64,000 nucleotides of DNA from CAZAYP01 sp964489425 [NCBI: uncultured Verrucomicrobiota bacterium] (lineage in GTDB: Bacteria > Verrucomicrobiota > Kiritimatiellia > RZYC01), in the NCBI GenBank assembly GCA_964489425.1, contig CAZAYP010000003.1, positions 100,257 through 164,256 of the forward strand, in the 5' to 3' direction. Both the position numbers and the translations under genes were made by a program. The notes beneath the pieces are model-generated. The model saw only the letters and a program-made list of their open reading frames with translations. It had not been told where the DNA came from and made no database searches. Below, piece after piece: positions 7,453 to 15,750 of the stretch. The number at the start of each line of letters is the position of its first letter. Within the stretch, counting starts at the first letter, position 1.

Positions 7453-8175
7453 ATGGATGTACTGAACGCCGCCGTGGAACCTTCCGGCATAGCTGAACGC
7501 CTGGCGCTCATCCGCGAGCGCATGGCGGCGGCCTGCGCGCGCGCCGGCCGCCACGCCGAAGCGGTCACCCTCGTGGCGGTCTCGAAAACCCATCCCCCGG
7601 AGGCGATTCGCGCCGCAGCCGAAAGCGGCATCCGGGTTTTCGGAGAGAGCCGCGTGCAGGAAGCCGCAGCCAAGATCCCCCGGTGCCCGGGCGGGTTGAA
7701 ATGGCACCTGGTCGGCCACCTGCAGAGCAACAAGATTCGCCGGGCCGTCACGCTGTTCGACATGATCCATTCCGTGGACTCCGCGGCGCTGCTCGGCCAG
7801 GTGCAGGCGGCCTGCGCCGACGCCGGCAAAACCCTGCCGGTGCTGCTGGAGATCAACGTCGCCGGCGAGGCGTCCAAGTGTGGCATGGGGCCCGCGGAGC
7901 TCCCGGCCGCGCTCGATGCCGCGCGCCGGTGCCCGAACCTTGACGTGCTCGGGCTCATGACCCTGCCGCCATGGGCCGAGGACCCGGAACGCGCCCGCCT
8001 GTGGTTCCGCGCGCTGCGCGCGCTGCGCGACCGCGCCGGCCGCGAGTGGGATTTCCCGCTGACCGAACTGTCCATGGGCATGTCGCACGATTTTGAGATC
8101 GCCATCGAGGAAGGCGCCACCTACATCCGCGTGGGCACGGACCTGTTTGGCGCGCGCGAAAGGCCGGCCGCATGA
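7453..8175 (+). CDS. YggS-type pyridoxal phosphate homeostasis protein
   Basis: A 240-residue single-domain PLP protein of the YggS/PLPBP family. The PLP-binding Lys is in V-S-K45-T-H-P, followed by F-G-E-S-R-V-Q-E, W-H-L-V-G-H-L-Q-S-N-K, E-I-N-V-A-G-E-x-S-K-x-G and a terminal L-S-M-G-M-S-H-D-F-E-x-A-I-x-x-G-A-T-x-I-R-V-G phosphate-binding part. It buffers free PLP and affects amino-acid metabolism. It overlaps proC by 4 nt, a pairing seen in many bacteria. Confidence 0.95.
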   Translation: MDVLNAAVEPSGIAERLALIRERMAAACARAGRHAEAVTLVAVSKTHPPEAIRAAAESGIRVFGESRVQEAAAKIPRCPGGLKWHLVGHLQSNKIRRAVTLFDMIHSVDSAALLGQVQAACADAGKTLPVLLEINVAGEASKCGMGPAELPAALDAARRCPNLDVLGLMTLPPWAEDPERARLWFRALRALRDRAGREWDFPLTELSMGMSHDFEIAIEEGATYIRVGTDLFGARERPAA

Positions 8176-8999
8176 GCTTGGAGCTGGCTGCCGCCCGCTT
8201 GGCGTTCCTGGGCGCGGGCAACATGGCCGAGGCCCTGGTCAAGGGCCTGGTCACCCGCCGGGTGATGCCCCCGGCCGGGATCGTGGTCGCGGATGTCCGC
8301 GAAGAGCGGCGGCGGCATTTCCAGGAGGAGTACGGCACGGACGCGGCGCCGGACAACCCCGCGGCCGTGCGCGACGCCGACGTGGTGGTGCTGGCGGTCA
8401 AGCCACAGGATTTCGCCGCGGTGATCGCGGAGGTCAGCGACCTGGTCCGGCCGGCCCGGCCGCTGGTCGTCAGCATCGCGGCCGGCATCACCACCCACTG
8501 GCTGGAAGCGCGGCTTCCAGCCGGCGCGCGCGTGGTGCGGACCATGCCCAACACCCCGGCGCTGGTCGGCGCGGGCGCCGCGGCCCTGTGCGCCGGGCAG
8601 GCCGCCACGCCGGAAGACCTGGCCGTGGTGCAGCAACTGCTGGAAGCCGTGGGCATCGCGGCCATCGTGCCGGAAAAAGACATGGACATGGTGACGGCCC
8701 TCAGCGGCAGCGGCCCGGCCTACGTATTTTACCTGATGGAATCCATGATGACGGCCGCGCGGCACGCCGGCCTGGCCATGGACGTGGCGCGCAACCTGGT
8801 GGTGGCCACGATCCGCGGTTCCGCCCAGCTCTGCGCGGAGTCCGGCCTGCCGCCCGAGCATCTCCGCGCGCGGGTCACGTCCAAGGGCGGCACCACCGAG
8901 GCCGCGTTCAGCGTGCTGCAAGACCGGCAGGTGCACGAGGCGTTCCTGGAAGCGTTCGAGCGCGCCCGGCAGCGCGCGCACGAGCTCGCCAAATCCTGA
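8172..8999 (+). CDS. proC: pyrroline-5-carboxylate reductase
   Basis: A 275-residue protein with the NAD(P)-binding LAFLGAGNMAEAL at the N-terminus, VLAVKPQ, the P-N-T-P-A-L-V-G-A-G-A loop and the signature S-G-S-G-P-A-Y-V-F ... S-K-G-G-T-T-E-A. It carries out the last step of proline synthesis, reducing 1-pyrroline-5-carboxylate with NAD(P)H. Length and motif order are normal. It starts inside the yggS stop (ATGA). Confidence 0.96.
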   Translation: MSLELAAARLAFLGAGNMAEALVKGLVTRRVMPPAGIVVADVREERRRHFQEEYGTDAAPDNPAAVRDADVVVLAVKPQDFAAVIAEVSDLVRPARPLVVSIAAGITTHWLEARLPAGARVVRTMPNTPALVGAGAAALCAGQAATPEDLAVVQQLLEAVGIAAIVPEKDMDMVTALSGSGPAYVFYLMESMMTAARHAGLAMDVARNLVVATIRGSAQLCAESGLPPEHLRARVTSKGGTTEAAFSVLQDRQVHEAFLEAFERARQRAHELAKS

Positions 9000-9016
9000 G
9001 GCAAGCAATAATCCGC

Positions 9017-9916
9017 ATGGCCGCCCACTCATCCAAAAAACTCCGCGCGCGCACCGCCACAACCCGCGCGGGTCGGCGCAAGCCCTCCCGGGACGATGGC
9101 GCCGCGCGTCCCGCCGGCGGCTGGCGGCGCGCCGCCACGACGCTCGCGGTCCTGCTGGCCACGCTGGCCATCCTGTGGGCGGCGGCCCACGCCATCGTGC
9201 GCACCGCCGGGTTCCGCGAGATCGTGCGCGAGCGCCTGGCCGGGCGCCTGGGCGTGCCGGTCAGGATCGGGAACCTGGCCTTGGACCGCCACGGCCGCCT
9301 GCACGCGCGCGATGTGCGCCTGGGCCCGACCAACCAGGCCGGCGGGTTGGTGGCGGATCGGCTGCAGTTCGCCTGGGCCGGCCAGGACCAGCGGAACCTG
9401 GAGATCGACGGGGCCACCCTGACGCTCCAACGGAACGCCGCCGGCGAGTGGGAACCGCGCCAGGCCGCACCCTTGGCCATGGCCCTGGCGCGCTGGGGCC
9501 GGTTTGCGCCCGAGGTGGAGCCGCCGGCCGCCGCGCCCGACAAAACGCCGGCCGATAAAACCCGGCTCGCCACGACCAACGCGGCCGCGGCCACCGCGGA
9601 CCAACCACCGGACGCGTGGCGGAGCATGGGCCTGGCGCTCACCCATGGCACCATCCGCTGGCTGGATGCTGCCGGCACCCCGCTGGCCGTGGCCGCCGGC
9701 CTCAGGGTGCAATACACGCCGCTGGTGGTGCCCGGCCGCCACATCGCCCACTGCCTGGTGCAAGCCGATGAAATCACCATGCCGCACGACCGGCGCCTGA
9801 CCAACCTGGTCCTCGAGTTGCTGTCCACCGGCGACCGGCACATGCTGCTGGGATTTCAAGTGCAGGGGCAACCGGGGCCCGCCAAGGGGCCGGGCACGCT
9901 GCCGGCCGCGCCGTAG
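9017..9916 (+). CDS. AsmA-like membrane-anchored protein
   Basis: The 299-residue product starts with a basic cytoplasmic segment (about 40 residues), then one membrane helix (about 44-62) and a periplasmic part with the FREIVRERLAGRLGVPVRIGNLALDRHGRLHARDVRLG pattern cut here only as a description: it is typical of the start of AsmA/TamB-like lipid-transfer or outer-membrane-biogenesis proteins. It is much shorter than full AsmA proteins, so it is either a small family member or a truncated one. Start: the ATG at 9017, 17 nt after proC. Confidence 0.6.
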   Translation: MAAHSSKKLRARTATTRAGRRKPSRDDGAARPAGGWRRAATTLAVLLATLAILWAAAHAIVRTAGFREIVRERLAGRLGVPVRIGNLALDRHGRLHARDVRLGPTNQAGGLVADRLQFAWAGQDQRNLEIDGATLTLQRNAAGEWEPRQAAPLAMALARWGRFAPEVEPPAAAPDKTPADKTRLATTNAAAATADQPPDAWRSMGLALTHGTIRWLDAAGTPLAVAAGLRVQYTPLVVPGRHIAHCLVQADEITMPHDRRLTNLVLELLSTGDRHMLLGFQVQGQPGPAKGPGTLPAAP

Positions 9917-9931
9917 CGCCGGCGGCGGAAC

Positions 9932-10435
9932 TCAGTCGGCCGCCGGCAGGCTGCGGGCGGCGAAGAGCGGCTGGAGCTGGACCCACAGGTCGTCCAGCAT
10001 CTGCGGGATGACCTTCACCTCGCCCACCACGGCCATGAAGTTGGTATCGCCGCCCCAGCGCGGCACCAGGTGCATGTGGACGTGGTCCTTGAGCCCGGCG
10101 CCAGCCACGGCCCCCAGGTTGATCCCGCTGTTGAAGCCTTCGGGCCGCATGGCCTCGCGCAGGCAGCCCACCGCGATGGCCAGCCAGTCCATCATCTCGG
10201 CGCGCTCTTCCCGGGTCAGGTCGGCCACGTCCGCCACGTGCCGGTAGGGCGCGATCATCAGGTGGCCGTTGTTGTACGGGTAACGGTTCATGACCACGCC
10301 GCACAGGCGCCCGCGCCGCAGGACCAGGTGTTCGCGGTCAGCGTGGGCGGCAAAGAGGTCGCACAGGAAACAACCGGGGCCGGGCTTGGAATCCATGATG
10401 TATGCCATGCGCCAGGGCGCCCACATCCGCTGCAT
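9932..10435 (-). CDS. HIT family Ap4A-phosphorylase-like protein
   Basis: The 167-residue protein begins MQRMWAPWRMAYIM, followed by C-F-L-C and, at the C-terminal side, the histidine triad HVHMHLVPRW. The W-A-P-W-R-M start and N-x-x-P-Y-N-N-G-H segment identify the ATP adenylyltransferase-like HIT subgroup, acting on dinucleoside polyphosphates. Start: ATG at 10435 with TAGGAGCG 8 nt upstream; the earlier ATG at 10462 would overlap the preceding gene. Confidence 0.9.
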   Translation of the reverse strand: MQRMWAPWRMAYIMDSKPGPGCFLCDLFAAHADREHLVLRRGRLCGVVMNRYPYNNGHLMIAPYRHVADVADLTREERAEMMDWLAIAVGCLREAMRPEGFNSGINLGAVAGAGLKDHVHMHLVPRWGGDTNFMAVVGEVKVIPQMLDDLWVQLQPLFAARSLPAAD

Positions 10436-10446
10436 CGTCAGCGCTC

Positions 10447-10878
10447 CTACTCGATCACCCACAGGCCGTACGGATCCCGGCGGGAGATTTTGCGTTCCTT
10501 GCCGATGATCGTATAGGAATCATCGTTCAGGATCACGATGCTCTCGTAATATTTTTTGTACACCGTCACCAGGCCGGCCGCAGAGTTGGTGAGATGCGCG
10601 CCGCCGATGACCAACAGGCTTTCCTCGCCCCCGGGTTGCTCGTCCACGACATCGATGCGCTGCAGGCGCTGCTTGTCGAGCACGAGGATGCCGTTGGTGT
10701 TGACCACGCACCGCGGGTCATACGCGGTCGGTGAATTGCGCCGATCCGGCTCGCTGGTTTTGAAGGTAACTTCCTGCCAATCAGATTGCGGCATGGCTTC
10801 CGCCCGGCCGTCCGGACACGACCACGCCAGCAACGTCCCGACCAGCGCCCCAGTTCTCAATATGCCGCAAAAAGCCAT
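10447..10878 (-). CDS. secreted protein of unknown function
   Basis: A 143-residue protein with an N-terminal signal peptide (hydrophobic 8-20, cleavage near GRAEA-MPQ). The rest is polar with beta-strand-like stretches (GILVLDKQRLQRIDVVD, ESLLVIGGA, YYESIVILNDDSYTIIG). No family is recognised. It ends 11 nt before the HIT gene start, so both are probably on one transcript. Confidence 0.6.
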   Translation of the reverse strand: MAFCGILRTGALVGTLLAWSCPDGRAEAMPQSDWQEVTFKTSEPDRRNSPTAYDPRCVVNTNGILVLDKQRLQRIDVVDEQPGGEESLLVIGGAHLTNSAAGLVTVYKKYYESIVILNDDSYTIIGKERKISRRDPYGLWVIE

Positions 10879-11155
10879 AACAGATTGAATTACTAAGGCT
10901 TGAAGCGCCGGACTGCGACCCCAAAGATCGGCATGTGAATGAGAAAATAAACCCGCCTCGGCGCAGGCCCCATATCTGGTGCGCCGTTACGCCAAAAATC
11001 ACAATATATGGGATAATCCGCAAGCAGCGGGGCCGCGTGCTGCGCAGGCCCGGCGGGCGCGGTGGGGGCGCGGATTTGCAACCGGGGTGATTACTTTGTT
11101 GCCAGCGAGCTGTTCGGCAGTGCCCGCCACGCCGAAAATATATTGCCACAGGCTA
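10879..11155. other. intergenic region between divergent units
   Basis: About 280 bases separate the secreted-protein gene (minus) and the arsR promoter (plus). A 178-codon frame runs through it into arsR, but its N-terminal part has no family features. No RNA gene or repeat is seen. Confidence 0.5.
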
Positions 11156-11184
11156 TTGACTATATGCGCCTTTGCGCATATGTT
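11156..11184 (+). promoter_or_regulatory. arsR promoter with operator palindrome in the spacer
   Basis: The -35 TTGACT (11156-11161) and -10 TATGTT (11179-11184) are 17 nt apart. The spacer is occupied by the palindrome ATATGCGC-CTTT-GCGCATAT (11162-11181), which has the AT-flanked dyad form of ArsR/SmtB operators. Bound ArsR would directly block polymerase. The ATG at 11192 is 8 nt after the -10, so the transcript may be leaderless. Confidence 0.75.
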
Positions 11185-11191
11185 CAGGGAT

Positions 11192-11515
11192 ATGAACTAT
11201 CAACAAGCGAAAATCCGGGCCGACATATTGAAGGCACTGGCGCACCCGATTCGGGTCATGTTGGTGGCGGCTTTGGCCAAGGACGACCAGTGTGTCCAGG
11301 AACTCAACAAACTCGCAGAGGTGGACCAGTCCAATATTTCCCGCCACCTGGCGCAGCTCAAGCGCGCGGGCATCGTCACCGAACGCAAGCAGGGCCAAAA
11401 AGTGATTCATCACCTGGAGTGCCCCTGCATCCTGCGGGCTTTTGAATGCTCGGTCGAGGTGCTGCGTTCGGTGAGCGCGCGGCAGAAGAAAGCCATCCAG
11501 GGAGGCGGCTGGTGA
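11192..11515 (+). CDS. ArsR/SmtB family metalloregulator
   Basis: The 107-residue winged-helix repressor has I-L-K-A-L-A-H-P-I-R-V-M-L at the start, the recognition helix region S-N-I-S-R-H-L-A-Q-L-K-R-A-G-I-V and a beta-wing K-Q-G-Q-K-V-I-H-H. A Cys pair E-C-P-C-I near the C-terminus and a single Cys in D-D-Q-C-V could form the metal/arsenic sensor. It heads the first block of the island and overlaps the permease start (GTGA). Start: the ATG at 11192; the frame extends upstream but through the promoter. Confidence 0.9.
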   Translation: MNYQQAKIRADILKALAHPIRVMLVAALAKDDQCVQELNKLAEVDQSNISRHLAQLKRAGIVTERKQGQKVIHHLECPCILRAFECSVEVLRSVSARQKKAIQGGGW

Positions 11516-12894
11516 AAAAGGAAGCCAAGGTATTCCTCTTGTTGATGGCCGGATTCCTCGTGGCCTATTTTCTGCCCGTGGACTCCTCGCGGTTCCAGGG
11601 CGCGGTGCTGGAAGCCCTGCGCCTGGTCAAATGGTATGCACAGGAACACGTCCTGTTGTGCCTGGTGCCCGCGTTTTTCATTGCCGGGGCCATCGGGGTG
11701 TTCATCAGCCAGAATGCCGTGATGAAGTACTTTGGCCCCAAGGCCAACAAGCTGCTTTCCTACGGGGTGGCGTCCGTATCAGGAACCATCCTGGCTGTTT
11801 GTTCCTGCACGGTGCTGCCGATTTTCGGCGGCATCTATATGCGCGGGGCCGGCCTGGGGCCGGCGATCGCGTTTCTCTATTCCGGCCCGGCGATCAATGT
11901 GTTGGCCATTGTAATGACCGCGCGGGTTCTGGGCGCGCCCCTGGGCATTGCCCGCGCGGTTGGCGCGGTGGTGTTCAGCGTGGCGATCGGGGCGCTCATG
12001 CATCTGATCTTCCTGAAAGAGGAACGCGCCAAGGCGGCGCAGGCGCCGGATGTGTACATCGAGGCGGATGACAAGCCGCCGCGGCCACTCTGGCAGACTG
12101 CGCTCTACTTTTTCAGCATGGCGGCGGTGCTGGTGTTTGCCAACTGGGCCAAGCCGGAGGAATCCAGCGGGGCTTGGCATGCGGTCTATGCAGCCAAATG
12201 GTGGATCACCGCCGGGTTTGGGCTGCTTACCGCCTTGGCGCTGTGGCGGTTCATGGGGGTGAAGCTTTGGCATTTGATCGCTTCGGCCATTTTTGTCGGA
12301 TTGGTCGCGGCGGCCTTTCCCACCTACCCAGTGGCCCCGTTCACCGCCGGTGCCGTGGCGCTATCGGTGCTGCTGTTCTTCAACACGCAGGAGATGCAAG
12401 ACTGGCGGGACCAGACGTGGGGATTTGCGAAGCAAATCACGCCCTTGTTGCTGGGCGGCGTGCTGGCCGCGGGCTTCTTTCTGGGTGGCCCGGAATCCAA
12501 GGATGCGGGGATCGTACCGAGCCGGTGGATTCAAGCTTTGGTGGGCGACTCGCCGGCTGTTTTCTGGAGCTATGCCGGCGGCGATCCGGCGGTGATTCCC
12601 GCCTGGCTGGACTTTCTCTGGCCGTTATGGACCAACTTTTTTGCCGCCCTCACCGGCGCGCTGATGTATTTCGCCACCCTGACCGAAGTGCCGATTCTGC
12701 GGGGCCTCATGGACAGCGGCATGGGCCAGGGGCCGGCGCTGGCGCTGCTGCTGGCGGGTCCCGCCTTGTCGCTGCCCAGCATGCTGGTCATCAACTCGAT
12801 TCTCGGGCCGAAAAAAACCTTAACGTACGTCATGCTGGTGGTCGTGATGGCCACCCTGTCCGGCATGATGTTTGGCGCCTGGATGGGCCGGTAG
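11512..12894 (+). CDS. ArsP-like permease (PF03773/DUF318)
   Basis: A 460-residue integral membrane protein with about ten helices in two halves. The motif S-G-T-I-L-A-V-C-S-C-T-V-L-P-I-F-G-G-I and the repeat-like P-x-L-x-L-P-S-M-L-V-I identify the permease family that includes ArsP, an exporter of organoarsenicals. The CSCTVLP cysteines are a known family feature. Start: a GTG at 11512 with GGAGG 6 nt upstream, overlapping the arsR stop. The central loop (about 190-210) is acidic. Confidence 0.85.
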   Translation: MKKEAKVFLLLMAGFLVAYFLPVDSSRFQGAVLEALRLVKWYAQEHVLLCLVPAFFIAGAIGVFISQNAVMKYFGPKANKLLSYGVASVSGTILAVCSCTVLPIFGGIYMRGAGLGPAIAFLYSGPAINVLAIVMTARVLGAPLGIARAVGAVVFSVAIGALMHLIFLKEERAKAAQAPDVYIEADDKPPRPLWQTALYFFSMAAVLVFANWAKPEESSGAWHAVYAAKWWITAGFGLLTALALWRFMGVKLWHLIASAIFVGLVAAAFPTYPVAPFTAGAVALSVLLFFNTQEMQDWRDQTWGFAKQITPLLLGGVLAAGFFLGGPESKDAGIVPSRWIQALVGDSPAVFWSYAGGDPAVIPAWLDFLWPLWTNFFAALTGALMYFATLTEVPILRGLMDSGMGQGPALALLLAGPALSLPSMLVINSILGPKKTLTYVMLVVVMATLSGMMFGAWMGR

Positions 12895-12906
12895 GACAGA
12901 AGCATC

Positions 12907-13821
12907 ATGTCGGACCACGGCCACAACCATCGCGGAGCGGGCGGCAGCGCCCGGGCGCTAGGCCTCGCCGCGGCCTTAACCGGCGGGATGATGCTGGCCG
13001 AGTTTGTCGGCGGTTGGTGGACCAACAGCCTGGCGTTGATTTCGGACGCCGGCCACATGTTGACGGATGTCGGGGCGCTGCTGGTCAGCCTGTGGGCGTT
13101 GAAGATCGCCCAGACGCCGGCCGACGCGCAACGGACCTTCGGCATGCAACGCATGGAAATCATCGCCGCCCTGTTCAATGGCGTGATGCTGCTGGCGCTC
13201 TGCGCTTTCATCGTTTACGAGGCCGTGCCCCGGCTTTTTCATCCCGAGCCCATCCAGAGCATGGGCATGGTGGCCGTGGCCTTTGCGGGGTTGTGGGTGA
13301 ATGTGGCGGGCTTTCTTCTGCTGCGCAAGCACGGCGGCGAAAGCCTGAATATCCGGGGGGCCTTGCTGCATGTGCTGGGCGATCTGCTCTCCTCGGTGGC
13401 CGTGTTGGCCGGCGGTTTGTTCGTCTGGTGGTTGAATTGGAACTGGATCGATCCGCTGCTCAGCCTGCTGATTGCGGCGGTGATTTTACATGGTGCGTAC
13501 CGTGTCACCCGCGAGGCGCTGGGCATCCTGCTGGAATTTGCTCCGGTCCATGTGCAATCTGCCGACGTAGAAAAGATGTTGCTCGCCCAACCGGGCGTGC
13601 GGGGAGTTCATCATCTTCACATCTGGTCCTTATCCAGCCGCCTGCACGCGCTCAGCGCGCATTTGCTCGTCGACGACCGGCGCATCAGCGAAACATCGTC
13701 GCTCTTGCAAGCCTTGCGGCATCAGCTTCGGGATACCTATCACATCCGCCACGCGACGTTTCAGTTGGAACATGAAGCATGCAACGATTCCACGTGTAAC
13801 GAACCCAACGGGAAGGAGTAA
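12907..13821 (+). CDS. CDF family cation efflux protein (CzcD-like)
   Basis: A 304-residue cation diffusion facilitator with an N-terminal His-rich M-S-D-H-G-H-N-H. The metal-site motifs are S-L-A-L-I-S-D-A-G-H-M-L-T-D in the second helix and H-V-L-G-D-L-L-S-S in the fifth. A cytoplasmic domain with V-H-H-L-H-I-W-S follows. It should export Zn2+/Cd2+/Co2+-type cations in exchange for protons. Its presence between an ArsP-like permease and thioredoxin-like proteins makes the island a mixed metal-resistance unit. It begins 12 nt after the permease. Confidence 0.93.
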   Translation: MSDHGHNHRGAGGSARALGLAAALTGGMMLAEFVGGWWTNSLALISDAGHMLTDVGALLVSLWALKIAQTPADAQRTFGMQRMEIIAALFNGVMLLALCAFIVYEAVPRLFHPEPIQSMGMVAVAFAGLWVNVAGFLLLRKHGGESLNIRGALLHVLGDLLSSVAVLAGGLFVWWLNWNWIDPLLSLLIAAVILHGAYRVTREALGILLEFAPVHVQSADVEKMLLAQPGVRGVHHLHIWSLSSRLHALSAHLLVDDRRISETSSLLQALRHQLRDTYHIRHATFQLEHEACNDSTCNEPNGKE

Positions 13822-13824
13822 CCC

Positions 13825-14067
13825 ATGAAGAAAATCCAGATCCTGGGCACCGGGTGCCCCAAGTGCAAAACGCTGTTGGCCAATACCGAAACAGCGGTCA
13901 AGGCGTTGAGCATGGAGGCGCAGATCGAAAAAGTGGAGAAGATCGCGGACATCATGAAGTTTGGCGTGATGACCACGCCCGCGCTGGTGGTGGATGGCAT
14001 AGTCAAAAGCGCGGGGAAAGTGCTGAGTGTTGAGGACGTGAAGCAGCATCTTGTCCAAGTTGGTTAG
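13825..14067 (+). CDS. small thioredoxin-fold protein (TM0996 type)
   Basis: An 80-residue protein with the C-P-K-C active site right after the first strand (I-Q-I-L-G-T-G-C-P-K-C) and the cis-Pro segment V-M-T-T-P-A-L-V-V-D-G. These are the features of the redox-active disulfide protein 2 group, often encoded next to DUF318 permeases. It is a cytoplasmic dithiol protein. It starts 3 nt after the CDF gene. Confidence 0.9.
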   Translation: MKKIQILGTGCPKCKTLLANTETAVKALSMEAQIEKVEKIADIMKFGVMTTPALVVDGIVKSAGKVLSVEDVKQHLVQVG

Positions 14068-14070
14068 CCG

Positions 14071-14496
14071 ATGAAAAACTATAAATTATTTGTGGTTGTA
14101 GCCTTGGCGGCCGCGGTTGCCGCGGCCCTTGTGATCAAGGAATCCAGGCAAACCCGGCAAGACGCGGGCACGCAAGAGCCCGTTGCCGCCCCAACCCAGG
14201 GATTGCCCCGGCTGGTGGATTTGGGCGCCGACAAATGTATCCCGTGCAAAATGATGGCGCCGATCCTTGAGGAATTGAAGAAAACCCAGGCCGGCAAACT
14301 GGATGTTGAGTTCATTGATGTCTGGAAGAATCCCAGCGCCGGCGAGCAATATGGCATCCGCGTTATTCCAACCCAGATATTCTACGCTGCAGACGGCAAG
14401 GAACTGTTCCGCCATGAGGGTTTCTTCTCCAAGGAGGATATCCTTGTGAAATGGAAGGAGTTCGGGGTTGTTTTGCCGCCAGGAACTGCGCCATGA
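14071..14496 (+). CDS. membrane-anchored thioredoxin-like protein
   Basis: A 141-residue protein with an N-terminal membrane anchor or signal (about 5-22) and a periplasmic thioredoxin domain. The active site is A-D-K-C-I-P-C-K-M-M with the cis-Pro R-V-I-P-T-Q-I-F. The CcdA-like gene that overlaps it by 4 nt can supply electrons across the membrane, giving a periplasmic reductant. Confidence 0.9.
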   Translation: MKNYKLFVVVALAAAVAAALVIKESRQTRQDAGTQEPVAAPTQGLPRLVDLGADKCIPCKMMAPILEELKKTQAGKLDVEFIDVWKNPSAGEQYGIRVIPTQIFYAADGKELFRHEGFFSKEDILVKWKEFGVVLPPGTAP

Positions 14497-15194
14497 TGCA
14501 GGAACTGTTCACGAGCCTGACCCATGCCGTCGAGGGCTCGCCGCTGATCGCGCTGGGCGCAGCGTTGGCTTGGGGCATCCTGAGCATCCTGCTTAGCCCA
14601 TGCCACCTGGCCAGCATCCCGCTGATCGTCGGGTTCATCGATGAGCAGGGCCACATTACGACCCGCCGGGCGTTCACCATCTCGCTGCTGTTCTCCCTTG
14701 GCATCCTGATCACCATTGGGGTCATCGGCGCGCTGACCGCCATGGCCGGGCGCATGATGGGCGATGTGGGGCCGTACGTGAACTATGGAGTCGCCATGCT
14801 CTTCTTTATTGTTGGCCTGCACTTGCTGGGCGTGATCCCCATGCCTTGGTCAGGGCCGGGCCAGGTCGGGATGAAGCGGAAAGGTTACCTGGCGGCGTTC
14901 CTGATGGGTCTGATTTTCGGCGTGGCCCTGGGGCCTTGCACCTTCGCCTATATGGCGCCGATGCTCGCGGTGACGTTCAAGGTCGCGGCCACGAATCTAC
15001 TGTATGGCATCCTGTTGCTGGCGGTCTATGGCGTCGGGCATTGCGGCGTGATCGTGCTGGCCGGCACCTCGACGGAACTGGTCGAGCACTATCTCAAGTG
15101 GAACGAAGCATCCAAGGGCGCGCTTATCCTTAAGAAAATCTGCGGCGTGCTGGTTCTGCTGGGAGGGATCTGGCTCATTTATACGGCGCCGTAA
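14493..15194 (+). CDS. CcdA-type transmembrane thiol reductant transporter
   Basis: A 233-residue, six-helix CcdA/DsbD-beta-like protein. The paired cysteines are in L-S-P-C-H-L-A-S-I-P in the first helix and G-P-C-T-F-A-Y-M-A-P in the fourth, where disulfide exchange occurs. It passes electrons from cytoplasmic thioredoxin to the exported thioredoxin encoded just upstream. Start: ATG at 14493, inside the previous stop, with AGGA 8 nt upstream. Confidence 0.88.
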   Translation: MMQELFTSLTHAVEGSPLIALGAALAWGILSILLSPCHLASIPLIVGFIDEQGHITTRRAFTISLLFSLGILITIGVIGALTAMAGRMMGDVGPYVNYGVAMLFFIVGLHLLGVIPMPWSGPGQVGMKRKGYLAAFLMGLIFGVALGPCTFAYMAPMLAVTFKVAATNLLYGILLLAVYGVGHCGVIVLAGTSTELVEHYLKWNEASKGALILKKICGVLVLLGGIWLIYTAP

Positions 15195-15323
15195 TGAAAT
15201 TCGACTTCTCCAGGATGAGATCCTGCGCAGGCAGGATGCTCAACCGTAACGCCGGCCATTGCCCCCGCGGTCAATTTATTTGCGCATTTTATCTTGCTTG
15301 GGCCGATCGGATTATGTGCATAT

Positions 15324-15339
15324 TTCGTTATATGACGAA
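15324..15339 (+). promoter_or_regulatory. operator-like dyad before the second arsR
   Basis: TTCGT (15324-15328) and ACGAA (15335-15339) form a perfect dyad with a TATATG centre, 16 nt before the arsR ATG. The form differs from the first operator (ATATGCGC), suggesting that the two ArsR proteins read separate sites. Confidence 0.55.
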
Positions 15340-15354
15340 TAAACGGAGATTTTG

Positions 15355-15750
15355 ATGAAGATGGCCCTGCAAATTTTCAGCGTGCTATCGGACGGCAGCC
15401 GATTGCGTTTGCTCTATGCCTTGCGGCATGGCGAGTTGTGTGTCTGCCAATTGATCGAGTTGATGGAGCTGGCTCCCTCCACGGTGTCGAAACACCTTTC
15501 GCTGCTCCGCGCCGCCGGGCTGGTGGATTCCCGAAAAAAGGGGCGCTGGGTATATTACCGGCTGGCTGACCAGTCTGATCTTCCGGTTATTGGCGAAGAG
15601 GCCGCCCCGCTTTTCCAATCCCTTGCGAAAGCCGCAGCGATCCGTGCGGACGACAAGCGTCTGCGGCAAATATGCCGTGAAGATCCGGAAGTGCTGTGCC
15701 GCCGATCATTAACAAAGCCACTACGACAAGGAAACAAAAGAGAGCGCTAA
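15355..15750 (+). CDS. arsR: second ArsR family arsenic-responsive repressor
   Basis: A 131-residue repressor with F-S-V-L-S-D-G-S-R-L-R-L-L, the arsenic-site motif E-L-C-V-C-Q-L, and the DNA helix A-P-S-T-V-S-K-H-L-S-L-L. The CVC pair is the classic As(III)-binding site of ArsR, unlike the first regulator. A later D-P-E-V-L-C adds a possible third ligand. Start: ATG at 15355 with GGAG 6 nt upstream; a TTG 3 nt earlier is less well spaced. It overlaps the next ATG by one base. Confidence 0.93.
   Translation: MKMALQIFSVLSDGSRLRLLYALRHGELCVCQLIELMELAPSTVSKHLSLLRAAGLVDSRKKGRWVYYRLADQSDLPVIGEEAAPLFQSLAKAAAIRADDKRLRQICREDPEVLCRRSLTKPLRQGNKRER

Noticed and set aside
8093-9016. N-terminal half of a long frame running into the AsmA-like gene
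   Set aside because: It overlaps proC in another frame; only the part from 9017 is coding-like.
15220-15237. ATCCTG/CAGGAT hairpin as a terminator after the first CcdA gene
   Set aside because: Only a 6-bp stem and no U-run; not strong enough to list.
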